Part shown: one piece after another, positions 7,314 through 15,513 of the stretch
How the letters are laid out: each line of letters opens with the position of its first letter
Numbering within the stretch: position 1 is the stretch's first letter
Source of the DNA: Flavobacterium psychrophilum
GTDB lineage: Bacteria > Bacteroidota > Bacteroidia > Flavobacteriales > Flavobacteriaceae
Direction of reading: 5' to 3'
Length of the DNA: 64,000 bases
NCBI GenBank assembly: GCA_945890865.1
Contig: CAMDDB010000010.1
Coordinates: 11,414 to 75,413, forward strand
Program-made: the position numbers and the translations under genes
The notes under the pieces: generated by a model
Seen by the model: the letters and a program-made list of their open reading frames with translations, nothing else
Database searches by the model: none
Told to the model about the DNA's origin: nothing

Positions 7314-7979
7314 ATGATGATAAAGCGCTTATTAAGTTATTTAATTCCTATAAAAGTATTCGAAACGCCATCTGAAATAAGTTCCAACCTAGAAATAACC
7401 TGGAATAATGGTAAACTGGTTCTAGATTCTAAAAATACAAACTATTCCTATGGTAGTTTAGAAAAAGTGCTGCGAAAAGGAATGCAGCACATCGGTTATT
7501 CTACTTTAAAAAATGTAAAATCTACTCTTTTACTGGGAGTTGCTGGCGGAAGTGCTATCAAAATAATGCGAAAAGAAATTTACAACAACGAGTTAATTGT
7601 TGGTGTTGATCTCGATCCTAAAGTTATTGAATTAGCTACTACATATTTCAATTTAGGTGCCTATCAAAACCTTGAGATTATCATTCAAGATGCTCAAGAT
7701 TTTATGAAAAGTAATGAGCAAAAATTTCACTTCATTATAATTGATATATTCGAAGATAATAGCATGCCTGACTTTTTATTTGAAAGAAATTTTATTCAAA
7801 ATATCAAAGGTGCAATGCAAAAAAATAGCTTTCTTTTATTTAACTTTATGCTATTAAATGATTTCGAAAAAAAACAACAAGAATTCACTTCAGCATTTCA
7901 TACGCAAGATTACAAAGTGACTACTATAGTCAATGTTGAAACCTTTAACAAACTGATTATTGTTAATAAAATAAGCTAA
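7314..7979 (+). CDS. Spermidine-synthase-like class I methyltransferase fold protein
   Basis: A 221-residue protein with the Rossmann fold shared by spermidine synthases and SAM methyltransferases: LLLGVAGGSAIKIM (motif I), IVGVDLDPKVIELA (motif II) and FHFIIIDIFED (motif IV region). The open frame continues upstream into the divergent acyltransferase gene, but the ATG pair at 7314/7317 gives a sensible start. The next gene, a potassium channel, begins inside its stop codon, so the two are translationally coupled. Real aminopropyltransferase activity is not certain, because many such bacterial relatives are methyltransferases. Confidence 0.8.
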   Translation: MMIKRLLSYLIPIKVFETPSEISSNLEITWNNGKLVLDSKNTNYSYGSLEKVLRKGMQHIGYSTLKNVKSTLLLGVAGGSAIKIMRKEIYNNELIVGVDLDPKVIELATTYFNLGAYQNLEIIIQDAQDFMKSNEQKFHFIIIDIFEDNSMPDFLFERNFIQNIKGAMQKNSFLLFNFMLLNDFEKKQQEFTSAFHTQDYKVTTIVNVETFNKLIIVNKIS

Positions 7980-8686
7980 TGAATACTATTTTTCGCAAAT
8001 TATTAGTAGGAAAAGTTTCTAGAAACTACCTGCCCAAATTGAATCCCATTCAAAAGAGCTTGCTCAATATTAAAGCCATATGGAATAACGATCATCAAGA
8101 CGATAATGGGATTGAAAAAATAGTTCGATTATTTCTTTCGTGCTCGCAATTGCTTTTTCCGGGAATTTATATTAAATATTTAGCCTGTAAGAGAGGGTAT
8201 GAATACCAAGATTTAGCCTTGGATTTTTATGTGGTTGGCAAAGTTGTATTTCCTTTTCTAACATTAATGTATGCCTGGCAGTCCAATAGTTATATCGTTT
8301 TTATTTTGGTGTATTTATTATTAGAAACCGTACTGTATATTCCCACTTTAATTTTTGCTTCAGATTTATTTTCTAGACCCCGTTCCTACAAACGGTCTAT
8401 GCTCCTTCTGTTTTTTAATTATTTAGAAATTGTAGTGTCTTTTGGCGTTTTATACACCTTTGGTAATAATATGAACAAACCATTTGACCACTGGTTTGAT
8501 CCCATTTATTTTAGTATGGTAAGTTCCAGTTCCATTGGATTTGGCGATTATTATCCAGTTACTACTTTTGGAAAGGTATTGGTGAGTCTCCAAGCCATGT
8601 TCTTTTTATCGTTTGTGGTCTTATTTTTGAATTTCTTCTCCACAAAGGTAAAAAACAAAGGTTATTTTGGGGATGCTGAAAATTAA
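7979..8686 (+). CDS. Potassium-channel family membrane protein
   Basis: A 235-residue inner-membrane protein with about four hydrophobic helices (near residues 78-95, 102-126, 140-160 and 203-223). Before the last helix is the pore loop [12 protein letters not shown], whose IGFGD is the potassium selectivity filter (TVGYGD type). The N-terminal 60 residues are soluble and basic. It lacks the cytoplasmic RCK/TrkA domain of many bacterial channels. Its ATG shares one base with the stop of the preceding methyltransferase-like gene. The closing trigger is unknown. Its end overlaps the convergent kdsB gene by 4 nt. Confidence 0.88.
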   Translation: MNTIFRKLLVGKVSRNYLPKLNPIQKSLLNIKAIWNNDHQDDNGIEKIVRLFLSCSQLLFPGIYIKYLACKRGYEYQDLALDFYVVGKVVFPFLTLMYAWQSNSYIVFILVYLLLETVLYIPTLIFASDLFSRPRSYKRSMLLLFFNYLEIVVSFGVLYTFGNNMNKPFDHWFDPIYFSMVSSSSIGFGDYYPVTTFGKVLVSLQAMFFLSFVVLFLNFFSTKVKNKGYFGDAEN

Positions 8687-9411
8687 GACAATAATTTCCT
8701 GGCTTTTTCTAAATCTTCTGGTGTATCAATTCCGATACTGCCATGGTTTGTTTCTACCATTTTGATGCGTTTTCCGTATTCTAGATAACGAAGCTGTTCT
8801 AATTTTTCAGAAGCCTCTAATGTAAGCATAGGTAATCGGTAGAAATCGAGCAATGCTTCTTTTCGAAATGCATAAATACCTATGTGTTTCATGTAGCGAA
8901 CACCCACCTGTTCTTCTCGGGGGTACGGAATTACTGAACGTGAAAAATACAACGCAAAACCTTGTTGGTCGGTAATTACTTTTACATTATTCGGATTATT
9001 GATATCTGCTGTCTCATTAATTTCAAACATTAACGAGCCCAAATCAATTTTTTTATCATGATCATTCTTGAAAACTTGTATCAATTCTTCTAATGGCTTT
9101 TTATCGATAAAAGGTTCATCACCTTGAACATTGATAACGAGATCTACTTTCATATCTTGAACCGCTTCTGCAATGCGATCGCTTCCACTTTCATGGTCTT
9201 TAATCGAACGTATTGCTTTTCCACCATTTGAAATAATTTCATCAAAAATAAGTCCAGAGTCGGTAACAACAAACACATCATCAAACAAATTAGTACTTAC
9301 AGCGGCTTGATAGGTTCTTAAAATAACCGTTTTACCACCCAAATCTTGCAGTAATTTTGCCGGAAAACGTGTGGATGCATAACGAGCCGGAATAACAGCA
9401 ATAATTTTCAT
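8683..9411 (-). CDS. kdsB: 3-deoxy-manno-octulosonate cytidylyltransferase
   Basis: This enzyme activates Kdo with CTP to CMP-Kdo for the inner core of lipopolysaccharide. At 242 residues it is full length. The nucleotide-binding N terminus [15 protein letters not shown], the [12 protein letters not shown] metal and sugar site and the [13 protein letters not shown] segment are all classic KdsB. It is a single gene here, with no other Kdo genes in the window. Its presence shows a Gram-negative outer membrane with Kdo-containing LPS. Confidence 0.96.
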   Translation of the reverse strand: MKIIAVIPARYASTRFPAKLLQDLGGKTVILRTYQAAVSTNLFDDVFVVTDSGLIFDEIISNGGKAIRSIKDHESGSDRIAEAVQDMKVDLVINVQGDEPFIDKKPLEELIQVFKNDHDKKIDLGSLMFEINETADINNPNNVKVITDQQGFALYFSRSVIPYPREEQVGVRYMKHIGIYAFRKEALLDFYRLPMLTLEASEKLEQLRYLEYGKRIKMVETNHGSIGIDTPEDLEKARKLLS

Positions 9412-9437
9412 TTTTTGAGATTGTTTTTACAAAAGTA

Positions 9438-10865
9438 TTAATTTTTAAAATATTCGTCTTTAAATCCTATTAAATATAATTTTTCTTCGGCACGGGTAAT
9501 AGCCGTATACAACCATCGCACATAATCGGCATCAATGCCATTAGGTAAATATGGTTGTTCAACAAATACTGTTTTCCATTGACCTCCTTGCGATTTATGA
9601 CAAGTAATAGCATATGAAAATTTTACTTGCAAGGCATTGAAATATTCATTTGTTTTTACTTTCTGCAACTTTTTATAGTGTTGTTTTTCGTCTTCATAAT
9701 CCAACAAAACAGCTTGATACAATTGATTCGATTGTTCGTATGTCAATGACGGTGATTCGCTAGTAATCGTATCTAACATCAAAATGGTGTCAAAAGGAGT
9801 TTGATTGGGATAATCAACCATTCTAATTTTTACAGTGGCAAATTTAAACCCATACAGTTCTTGAATCTTTCTAATTTCCAAAATTTCAACAATATCACCA
9901 TTGGCAATAAATCCAGCTTCAGTATCCTCTTTCAGCCAAAAATAATTATTCTTTACCACCATTAAATAATCTCCTGTTGAAAGTTCACTTTCCTTAGATA
10001 AAATAGAGGTTCTAATTTGCTGATTGTATTGGTTGGCTCTTTTATTTGATCGAACAATAAATACCGTATCCTCTAGCCCATAATTTTCATAAGCACTATG
10101 AATGGCGTCTTGTATATCATATCCATCCTGAAGACGAACAATATCTTTAAAACCATTTAAATTAAATTGGAATGTATCTATAAAATGAGAATCTAACAAT
10201 TCTCGTAATTGTGTAGCATTAAACAAAATGCCCGAAGTTTCTGCTTGACGCATCACTTCATCAAGTTCGATATGCTGTACATTTTTTTGATAATGTAACG
10301 AAAGTGTATGGACATCTAAGGCAGGACTAACAGTCATATTTACAGGAGGTAACTGTGCCGTATCGCCAATCAACAGTAACCTACAATTGTTTCCAGCTTC
10401 TACATAAAAAAAGAGATCATCAAGAAGGGAACCGTTTACATATAATTTAGAATCTTGAGAAGCATCAGATATCATTGAAGATTCATCTACTATAAAAATA
10501 GTGTTCTTAAATTTATTTTGTTGCAACGTAAAACTTACGCCACCTCCCTTTGATTTTTTGGGAAAATAAATACGTTTATGAATAGTATAGGCAGGTTTGC
10601 CTGAATAATTGCTTATAACCTTTGCGGCACGACCTGTAGGCGCTAACAAGACGCATTTCATGTTTATGGCCTCTAAATGATTAATAACCGTTGAAATGAT
10701 CGTCGTTTTACCCGTTCCAGCATATCCTTTTAAAACAAAAATTTCATCATTTGAGGTATTGAAAAGAAAAACGGCTATTTTCTGAAAAAATAAATTTTGT
10801 TTTACGGTAGGTTCAAACAAAGATTTTTGTAGGAGTAACTTATAAAACAACGATGAAGTAATCAT
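9438..10865 (-). CDS. RecD/Dda-like superfamily 1 DNA helicase
   Basis: A 475-residue single-strand DNA translocase or helicase of the RecD2/Dda group. Walker A is GYAGTGKTT (K53), Walker B and motif II are VDESSMI, motif III is LLIGDTAQLPPV, and the C-terminal motifs are ITCHKSQGGQW and WLYTAITRAEEKLYLIG. It is shorter than RecD2 and lacks the N-terminal RecD2 extension, so it resembles phage Dda in layout. RecB and RecC genes are not adjacent. It probably acts alone in repair or replication-fork processing. A longer open stretch upstream is not present, so the start is reasonable. Confidence 0.9.
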   Translation of the reverse strand: MITSSLFYKLLLQKSLFEPTVKQNLFFQKIAVFLFNTSNDEIFVLKGYAGTGKTTIISTVINHLEAINMKCVLLAPTGRAAKVISNYSGKPAYTIHKRIYFPKKSKGGGVSFTLQQNKFKNTIFIVDESSMISDASQDSKLYVNGSLLDDLFFYVEAGNNCRLLLIGDTAQLPPVNMTVSPALDVHTLSLHYQKNVQHIELDEVMRQAETSGILFNATQLRELLDSHFIDTFQFNLNGFKDIVRLQDGYDIQDAIHSAYENYGLEDTVFIVRSNKRANQYNQQIRTSILSKESELSTGDYLMVVKNNYFWLKEDTEAGFIANGDIVEILEIRKIQELYGFKFATVKIRMVDYPNQTPFDTILMLDTITSESPSLTYEQSNQLYQAVLLDYEDEKQHYKKLQKVKTNEYFNALQVKFSYAITCHKSQGGQWKTVFVEQPYLPNGIDADYVRWLYTAITRAEEKLYLIGFKDEYFKN

Positions 10866-10944
10866 TTGTAAAATTGGACTTTAATTAATTATCAAATATA
10901 GTGTTGATTTTTGAAAGAATAGAGATAGGATTGGAAAAAAATTG

Positions 10945-10952
10945 TAGCTTTG
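10945..10952 (+). promoter_or_regulatory. -7 element TAGCTTTG upstream of DUF3822-rsmD
   Basis: TAGCTTTG matches TAnnTTTG and lies 45 nt before the likely start of the DUF3822 gene. No well-placed -33 TTG is visible. Confidence 0.45.
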
Positions 10953-10997
10953 CCAATAGTAGTAAACCGTGTTGTTTATTAATTAAGTTTGGTATTT

Positions 10998-11810
10998 ATG
11001 GTTATTTCTCCGGGAGACATTACACAAAAAACGTATAAAAAAATTGTTCTTCAAGTTTCCTTGACAGAATTATCTTTTTGTGTCATAGATTTAATCACCC
11101 ACAAAGTGCTCCACACTCAAGAAATTCAATTTGAAAAAAACAAAGTAATTGAAGAGCAACTTTGGCGTGCATTTGTCGATTTTTCAATTCTTTCGAATAA
11201 ATATGATGAAGTCATCGTTTTACACAACAACAGTTTGAATGCCTTAGTTCCTGTATCGTTGTTTGATCCTGCCTTTTTAGCAAGCTATTTACAATATAAT
11301 ATTAAGGTTTTTGAAACTGATTTATTTGCCTATGACATGCTCTTACCCTACGAAATTAACAATGTTTATGTCCCTTTCATGAATATTAATAATTTTTTAT
11401 TAGACCAATTTGAAAGTTTTCATTATAAGAACAGCAACTCTATTTTGATAAAAAAATGTCTTGAATTTTCTAAAAACAAAGAAGAGAAATTGGTTTTTGT
11501 ACATGTTCAAAACGAACAATTTGAAATAGTAGTCGTAAAAAATCAAGAACTTTTATTATTCAATTCATTTCAATATACTACACCTGACGACTTTATTTAT
11601 TATTTGTTATTTACTTGCGAACAATTGCAATTGAATCCAGAAACAGTAAATGTAAAATTGTTGGGAAAATGCTGTGAGGATGATGCTGTTTATAAAATAA
11701 CCTATAAATACATCCGCAATTGTTCATTATTCCAAGTGACCCACTTAACCGCCGGATTAGATGTATCAGAAACGGCCACACGAAATCACTTTATTCTTTA
11801 TCATTCATGA
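10998..11810 (+). CDS. DUF3822 family protein
   Basis: A 270-residue protein of the DUF3822 family, an actin/hexokinase-like fold found in Bacteroidota. A TTG three codons upstream is in frame, but the ATG starting MVISPGDITQKTYKK is the more natural start. There is no signal peptide. Its ATGA stop/start overlap with rsmD means translational coupling, and this gene pair is a recurring Bacteroidota arrangement. The function is unknown; the link to rsmD suggests a ribosome- or envelope-related role only by association. Confidence 0.87.
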   Translation: MVISPGDITQKTYKKIVLQVSLTELSFCVIDLITHKVLHTQEIQFEKNKVIEEQLWRAFVDFSILSNKYDEVIVLHNNSLNALVPVSLFDPAFLASYLQYNIKVFETDLFAYDMLLPYEINNVYVPFMNINNFLLDQFESFHYKNSNSILIKKCLEFSKNKEEKLVFVHVQNEQFEIVVVKNQELLLFNSFQYTTPDDFIYYLLFTCEQLQLNPETVNVKLLGKCCEDDAVYKITYKYIRNCSLFQVTHLTAGLDVSETATRNHFILYHS

Positions 11811-12382
11811 GAATTATTTCGGGCAAACACAAAGGTCGTCGACTAGTAGCTCCAAAAAATCTACCAGTTCGTCCTACAACCGATATGTGCAAAGAATCGT
11901 TATTTAATATTTTAAATAATCATTTTAATTTTCATGGATTAAAAGTATTAGATTTATTTGCTGGTACTGGCAATATAAGTTATGAATTTGCATCACGCGG
12001 TGCTGGACCAATTACCAGTGTTGATGCCGATTTTGGATGCATCAATTTCATTAAAAAGACGGCTTCTGAGTTAGATTTAGATATTTCTACAATCAAAAGT
12101 GATGTTTTTTCTTTTTTAGAAAGGAACAAATCTAGTTACGATATTATATTCGCCGATCCACCCTATGACTTGGGTCAGGATCAATTTGAAAAAATCATCG
12201 AGCTCATTTTTGAAAACGAATTACTAGAAGAAGAAGGAATGTTAATTGTCGAGCATTCAAAGCATACCAAATTAGACCACATGATGAATTTTTCTTTTGC
12301 TAAAAATTATGGCGGTTCGGTATTTTCGTTTTACGAATTGGAAAGCGACGAAGAAGAATCATTCGAAGACGAAGAAGAATAA
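11807..12382 (+). CDS. rsmD: 16S rRNA (guanine-N2)-methyltransferase RsmD
   Basis: It methylates G966 (E. coli numbering) of 16S rRNA using SAM. The N-terminal motif MRIISGKHKGRRLV and the PTTDMCKESLFNIL segment are typical, motif I is VLDLFAGTGNISYEFASRG, and the catalytic DPPY is in IIFADPPYDLG. The 191-residue length is normal. A longer in-frame ORF overlaps DUF3822, but the ATG that overlaps its stop by 4 nt gives the canonical RsmD start. The C-terminal tail is acidic (ESDEEESFEDEEE). rnpB lies convergent, 5 nt after the stop. Confidence 0.95.
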   Translation: MRIISGKHKGRRLVAPKNLPVRPTTDMCKESLFNILNNHFNFHGLKVLDLFAGTGNISYEFASRGAGPITSVDADFGCINFIKKTASELDLDISTIKSDVFSFLERNKSSYDIIFADPPYDLGQDQFEKIIELIFENELLEEEGMLIVEHSKHTKLDHMMNFSFAKNYGGSVFSFYELESDEEESFEDEEE

Positions 12383-12387
12383 AAAAA

Positions 12388-12701
12388 GCAGACCTATAAG
12401 CCGGATTCTGTCTCCGATACATCGGAGCCTTATCATTTATCTAGATCACACATTACTGTGTAACTCAAGCTGCCTACCCTTCAACATCGGACGAGTCGCC
12501 CTTATTCTGAAAACTCAGAAACTGCTGATATACTTGACATTTCACCGCATAGAGTTTACCTGGTTTCACTACAGCATTATCTGTACATACTTTCTGTTGC
12601 ACTGGTCCTCACCTTTCGATGGACGGGCGTTACCCGCTATGCTACTCTTTGGTGTCCGGACTTTCCTCTCCATAAAAATGGAGCGATAAGGCGGTCTGCA
12701 C
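12388..12701 (-). ncRNA. rnpB: RNase P RNA, bacterial class A
   Basis: On the minus strand the RNA begins near GCAGACCGCC, contains the universal GAGGAAAGTCCGGAC block and ends with ACAGAATCCGGCTTAT then GGTCTGC. The last seven bases pair with the 5' GCAGACC to form helix P1. It is the catalytic subunit that matures tRNA 5' ends. The minus-strand T tract at 12387-12381 is a natural terminator. A -7 box TAAATTTG (12711-12704) lies just upstream, placing the start near 12699-12701. Exact ends are estimated to within a few bases. Confidence 0.95.
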
Positions 12702-12713
12702 TGCAAATTTAGA

Positions 12714-12740
12714 GTTTAGAAATTAGAAATTAGAAATTAA
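12714..12740. repeat. Short 7-bp tandem repeat (AATTAGA) near the rnpB promoter
   Basis: Three to four copies of AATTAGA-like units lie just upstream of the rnpB -7 box, in the spacer between the -7 and any -33 element. Copy-number change here would alter promoter spacing. No function is shown. Confidence 0.5.
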
Positions 12741-12814
12741 TGCTATTTATTTTTTTTCAAAGTACTATTGTGAATAACTTGTACACAACTTCTTCGTATT
12801 TTGAAAACAGGAAC

Positions 12815-12845
12815 TTGTTTTTTGGCACTGCCCTACTTATATTTG
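12815..12845 (+). promoter_or_regulatory. dnaX promoter TTG-N20-TATATTTG
   Basis: TTG (12815-12817), exactly 20 nt, then TATATTTG (12838-12845) fit the Bacteroidota consensus. The start codon follows 16 nt later, so the leader is only about 10 nt. Otherwise the region between rnpB and dnaX shows only the AATTAGA repeat. Confidence 0.7.
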
Positions 12846-12861
12846 TAAATCAATAAGCATT

Positions 12862-13935
12862 ATGGAACAATTTATAGTATCTGCCCGAAAATATCGCCCG
12901 CAAACCTTCAAGGATGTGGTGGGACAACAGGCTATTACTAATACATTGTTGAATGCTATTGAAACCAATCACCTCGCTCAAGCTTTATTATTTACAGGTC
13001 CGCGTGGCGTAGGTAAAACGACCTGTGCACGCATCCTAGCTCGAAAAATCAATCAAGAAGGCTATGATGATCCGTATGAAGATTTTTCGTTCAATGTATT
13101 TGAATTAGACGCTGCTTCAAACAATGGTGTTGATGATATCAGAAGTATCATTGATCAAGTAAGAATACCGCCACAAACAGGAAAATTCAAAGTATATATT
13201 ATAGATGAGGTTCATATGCTTTCGCAAGCTGCTTTTAATGCTTTTTTGAAAACATTAGAAGAACCACCCAAACATGCTATTTTTATTTTAGCCACAACTG
13301 AAAAGCATAAAATTATTCCCACAATATTATCGCGTTGTCAAATTTTTGATTTTAAGCGAATTACCGTAAAAGATGCAAAAGATCATTTAGCCGAAATTGC
13401 AAAAGAACAGGGTGTAGCTTTTGAAGACGATGCCCTGCATATTATTGCTCAAAAAGCCGATGGCGCCATGCGAGATGCTCTATCTATTTTTGATAGAGTG
13501 GTTTCTTTTTGTGGAAATAACCTAACCCGACAAGCCGTTACTGAAAATTTAAACGTACTGGATTTTGAATATTATATCAACATTACAGATTTAATATTAG
13601 AAAATAAGATTCCGGATTTATTGATGGCCTATAACGATATCCTAGCTAAAGGATTTGACGGGCATCATTTCATAGCAGGATTGGCATCTCATTTTAGAGA
13701 TTTATTGGTTTGCAAAAACCCAGCTACTTTATCTCTATTAGAAGCTGGCGAACAAGCACAAGCTTTGTATGCTGCACAATCCCATAAAGCCATGCATGAT
13801 TTTCTAATCAAAGGAATTGAGATGGCCAACGAATGTGATTTAAAATTCAAAGTGAGTCAAAATCAGCGATTGTTAGTCGAGCTTTGTCTTATGCAGTTAG
13901 CCTCCATCACCTTTGATGGAGAAAAAAAAAAGTAG
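12862..13935 (+). CDS. dnaX: DNA polymerase III gamma subunit (0-frame product of dnaX)
   Basis: The clamp-loader ATPase that loads the beta sliding clamp. Walker A is GPRGVGKTT (K52), Walker B is IIDEVHML, the sensor 1 region is ILATTEKHKIIPTILSRC, and GAMRDALSIFDR follows. The zinc-binding cysteines found between Walker A and the ELDAASNNG block in E. coli are missing. The 0 frame ends at TAG right after an A10 run, giving a 357-residue gamma-like protein. The tau C-terminal domains continue in the -1 frame to 14603, so a frameshift would make a tau of about 580 residues. A homopolymer sequencing error is the main alternative. Confidence 0.92.
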   Translation: MEQFIVSARKYRPQTFKDVVGQQAITNTLLNAIETNHLAQALLFTGPRGVGKTTCARILARKINQEGYDDPYEDFSFNVFELDAASNNGVDDIRSIIDQVRIPPQTGKFKVYIIDEVHMLSQAAFNAFLKTLEEPPKHAIFILATTEKHKIIPTILSRCQIFDFKRITVKDAKDHLAEIAKEQGVAFEDDALHIIAQKADGAMRDALSIFDRVVSFCGNNLTRQAVTENLNVLDFEYYINITDLILENKIPDLLMAYNDILAKGFDGHHFIAGLASHFRDLLVCKNPATLSLLEAGEQAQALYAAQSHKAMHDFLIKGIEMANECDLKFKVSQNQRLLVELCLMQLASITFDGEKKK

Positions 13936-13962
13936 CTAAATTTATCATTCCAGCTACTTTTT
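13922..13962 (+). other. Candidate programmed -1 frameshift site in dnaX (A10 tract plus hairpin)
   Basis: Ten A residues (13922-13931) are read as GAA AAA AAA AAG and then TAG. A -1 slip enters the open tau frame. The tract runs into an 11-bp hairpin, AAAAAGTAGCT (13927-13937) with AGCTACTTTTT (13952-13962), 14-nt loop, which contains the stop codon. The A AAA AAG heptamer equals the known E. coli dnaX slippery site. Transcriptional slippage on A10 would have the same effect. Confidence 0.7.
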
Positions 13963-14603
13963 ATAAAAATAACTCATTTTCTATTGTAGAAATACAGCAA
14001 ACAGCTCCAGTCATTCAGGAAACTCAGGATATTGTGGCAGTTGCAACACCAGTTGAGATATCGTCTGTGAAAGAACCAATTGTTGAAAAAATAGAAATCC
14101 CTGAAATCCCTAAACCTATACTTTCTAATCTAGATCCGATTAGCACAAAAGTATCGGCACTTTCATTAGCCAGTATAAAGGCAAAAAAAGATTTTGAAGC
14201 ACAACAACAGCATCATCAAAAACACAAAGAAGAATTGCCTTCAGAAGCGTTTAACGAAACCGATATGCTAATCCAATGGAATAAGTTTGCTCAAAAAATG
14301 ACCGATAGTGGCAAACGTTTGTTAGCAACTTATATGCAAATGAATGATCCAACTTTAAACGGTAGCACTATTACTTTAGAATTACCAAATCAAAGTACCA
14401 GAGAAGAATTTACAACGAGCTATCACGAACTTTTAGGCTATTTACGAGGAAAGTTACACAATCACGACATCACCATTGAAGTAATAGTAAATGAGGCAGT
14501 TGAAAGCAAATATGCCTTTACACCACAAGAAAAATTTGAACGATTAAAACAAATTAATCCAAACATAGAGGTGTTGCGTAAAACATTTGATTTGGATCTT
14601 TAA
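13932..14603 (+). CDS. dnaX: tau-specific C-terminal extension of DnaX (-1 frame)
   Basis: This frame is open without a stop from the A10 tract to 14603. It encodes the tau C-terminal part: a short linker, a Pro/Glu-rich stretch (about 14010-14130), a Lys/Gln/His-rich coil, then a folded domain from roughly MLIQWNKFAQKM through EVIVNEAVESKYAFTPQEKFERLKQINP. That folded part resembles the C-terminal domain of Bacteroidota DnaX proteins, which contacts the polymerase. The first internal ATG (14034) is not preceded by a promoter, so independent translation is unlikely; it should be made as a gamma-tau fusion by frameshifting. Confidence 0.8.
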   Translation, partial: VAKFIIPATFYKNNSFSIVEIQQTAPVIQETQDIVAVATPVEISSVKEPIVEKIEIPEIPKPILSNLDPISTKVSALSLASIKAKKDFEAQQQHHQKHKEELPSEAFNETDMLIQWNKFAQKMTDSGKRLLATYMQMNDPTLNGSTITLELPNQSTREEFTTSYHELLGYLRGKLHNHDITIEVIVNEAVESKYAFTPQEKFERLKQINPNIEVLRKTFDLDL

Positions 14604-14606
14604 CGA

Positions 14607-15497
14607 TTAGATTTTTCCATAATACATAGCTTTCACTATACCGTCAGACAATCCAATCTTTGGCACATAAATATTGCGGGCGCCGCTCCATTTCATAGTA
14701 TTAAGATAAATTTGTGTTGCTGGGATAATGACATCTGCCCTATCTGGATTTAATCCTAAATCGGCGATGCGTTGCTCATATGACATATTACTCAATTTTT
14801 GATACTGAGCTTGAATATACATATAAGAAAGCGGTTTGTCTTGATGTTTTTCGGACAATTTGAATAATTTATTAATATTACCACCCGAACCAATCAAAGT
14901 GATATTATCTAATGATTCTGTATTGCTTTTGATCCATTTTTCAATTTCATCCCAAACAATTTCTGATACCATATTATTTAATAATCGAACAGTTCCTATT
15001 TTAAAAGATTTTGAAGTTCTAATTTTACCTTCAACAAAAAGTGAAAATTCAGTACTTCCACCTCCCACATCAACATATAAAAATGTTTTATCTGAATTGA
15101 TAAATCGGGTTAAATCAGAGGCTGCAATAATGGCGGCTTCTTTTTTTCCATCAATTATATCGATAACAATATCGGCTCTTTTTTTAATGATTTCAATAAC
15201 TTCCTTACCGTTATAAGCCTCACGTAGAGCAGATGTTGCACAAGCTCTATATTGTTCCACTTTATGCACTTTCATTAATAATTTAAAGGCCTTCATGGCA
15301 TCTACCATGCGATCAATATTTTCAGCCGTAATTTCTCCTACTGTAAAGGCATCTTGACCTAATCGAATGGGAACTCTTACTAATGAACTTTTATTGAATT
15401 GTGGTGCAAAATTAACTTGTTCTACGATGTTGGTAACTAATAAGCGCATAGCATTGGAACCAATGTCGATGGCTGCGTATTTTTTTATGTTGATCAT
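14607..15497 (-). CDS. ppx: Exopolyphosphatase / Ppx-GppA family phosphatase
   Basis: A 296-residue ASKHA-fold phosphatase that removes phosphate from polyphosphate or pppGpp. AAIDIGSNAMRLLV is the phosphate-1 loop, ACATSALREA the family signature, and VDVGGGSTEFSLF the phosphate-2 loop. It has only the two N-terminal domains (about 300 residues), like short Ppx proteins, and lacks the C-terminal HD domain of the E. coli form. It follows ppk1 with a 16-nt gap on the same strand, so synthesis and breakdown of polyphosphate are coupled in one operon. Confidence 0.93.
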   Translation of the reverse strand: MINIKKYAAIDIGSNAMRLLVTNIVEQVNFAPQFNKSSLVRVPIRLGQDAFTVGEITAENIDRMVDAMKAFKLLMKVHKVEQYRACATSALREAYNGKEVIEIIKKRADIVIDIIDGKKEAAIIAASDLTRFINSDKTFLYVDVGGGSTEFSLFVEGKIRTSKSFKIGTVRLLNNMVSEIVWDEIEKWIKSNTESLDNITLIGSGGNINKLFKLSEKHQDKPLSYMYIQAQYQKLSNMSYEQRIADLGLNPDRADVIIPATQIYLNTMKWSGARNIYVPKIGLSDGIVKAMYYGKI

Positions 15498-15513
15498 TCT
15501 TTATGGTTTCAAA

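Noticed and set aside
12297..12689. A 130-codon ORF over the end of rsmD and into rnpB
   Set aside because: It runs in another frame of rsmD and then antisense to RNase P RNA. No protein family is recognisable.
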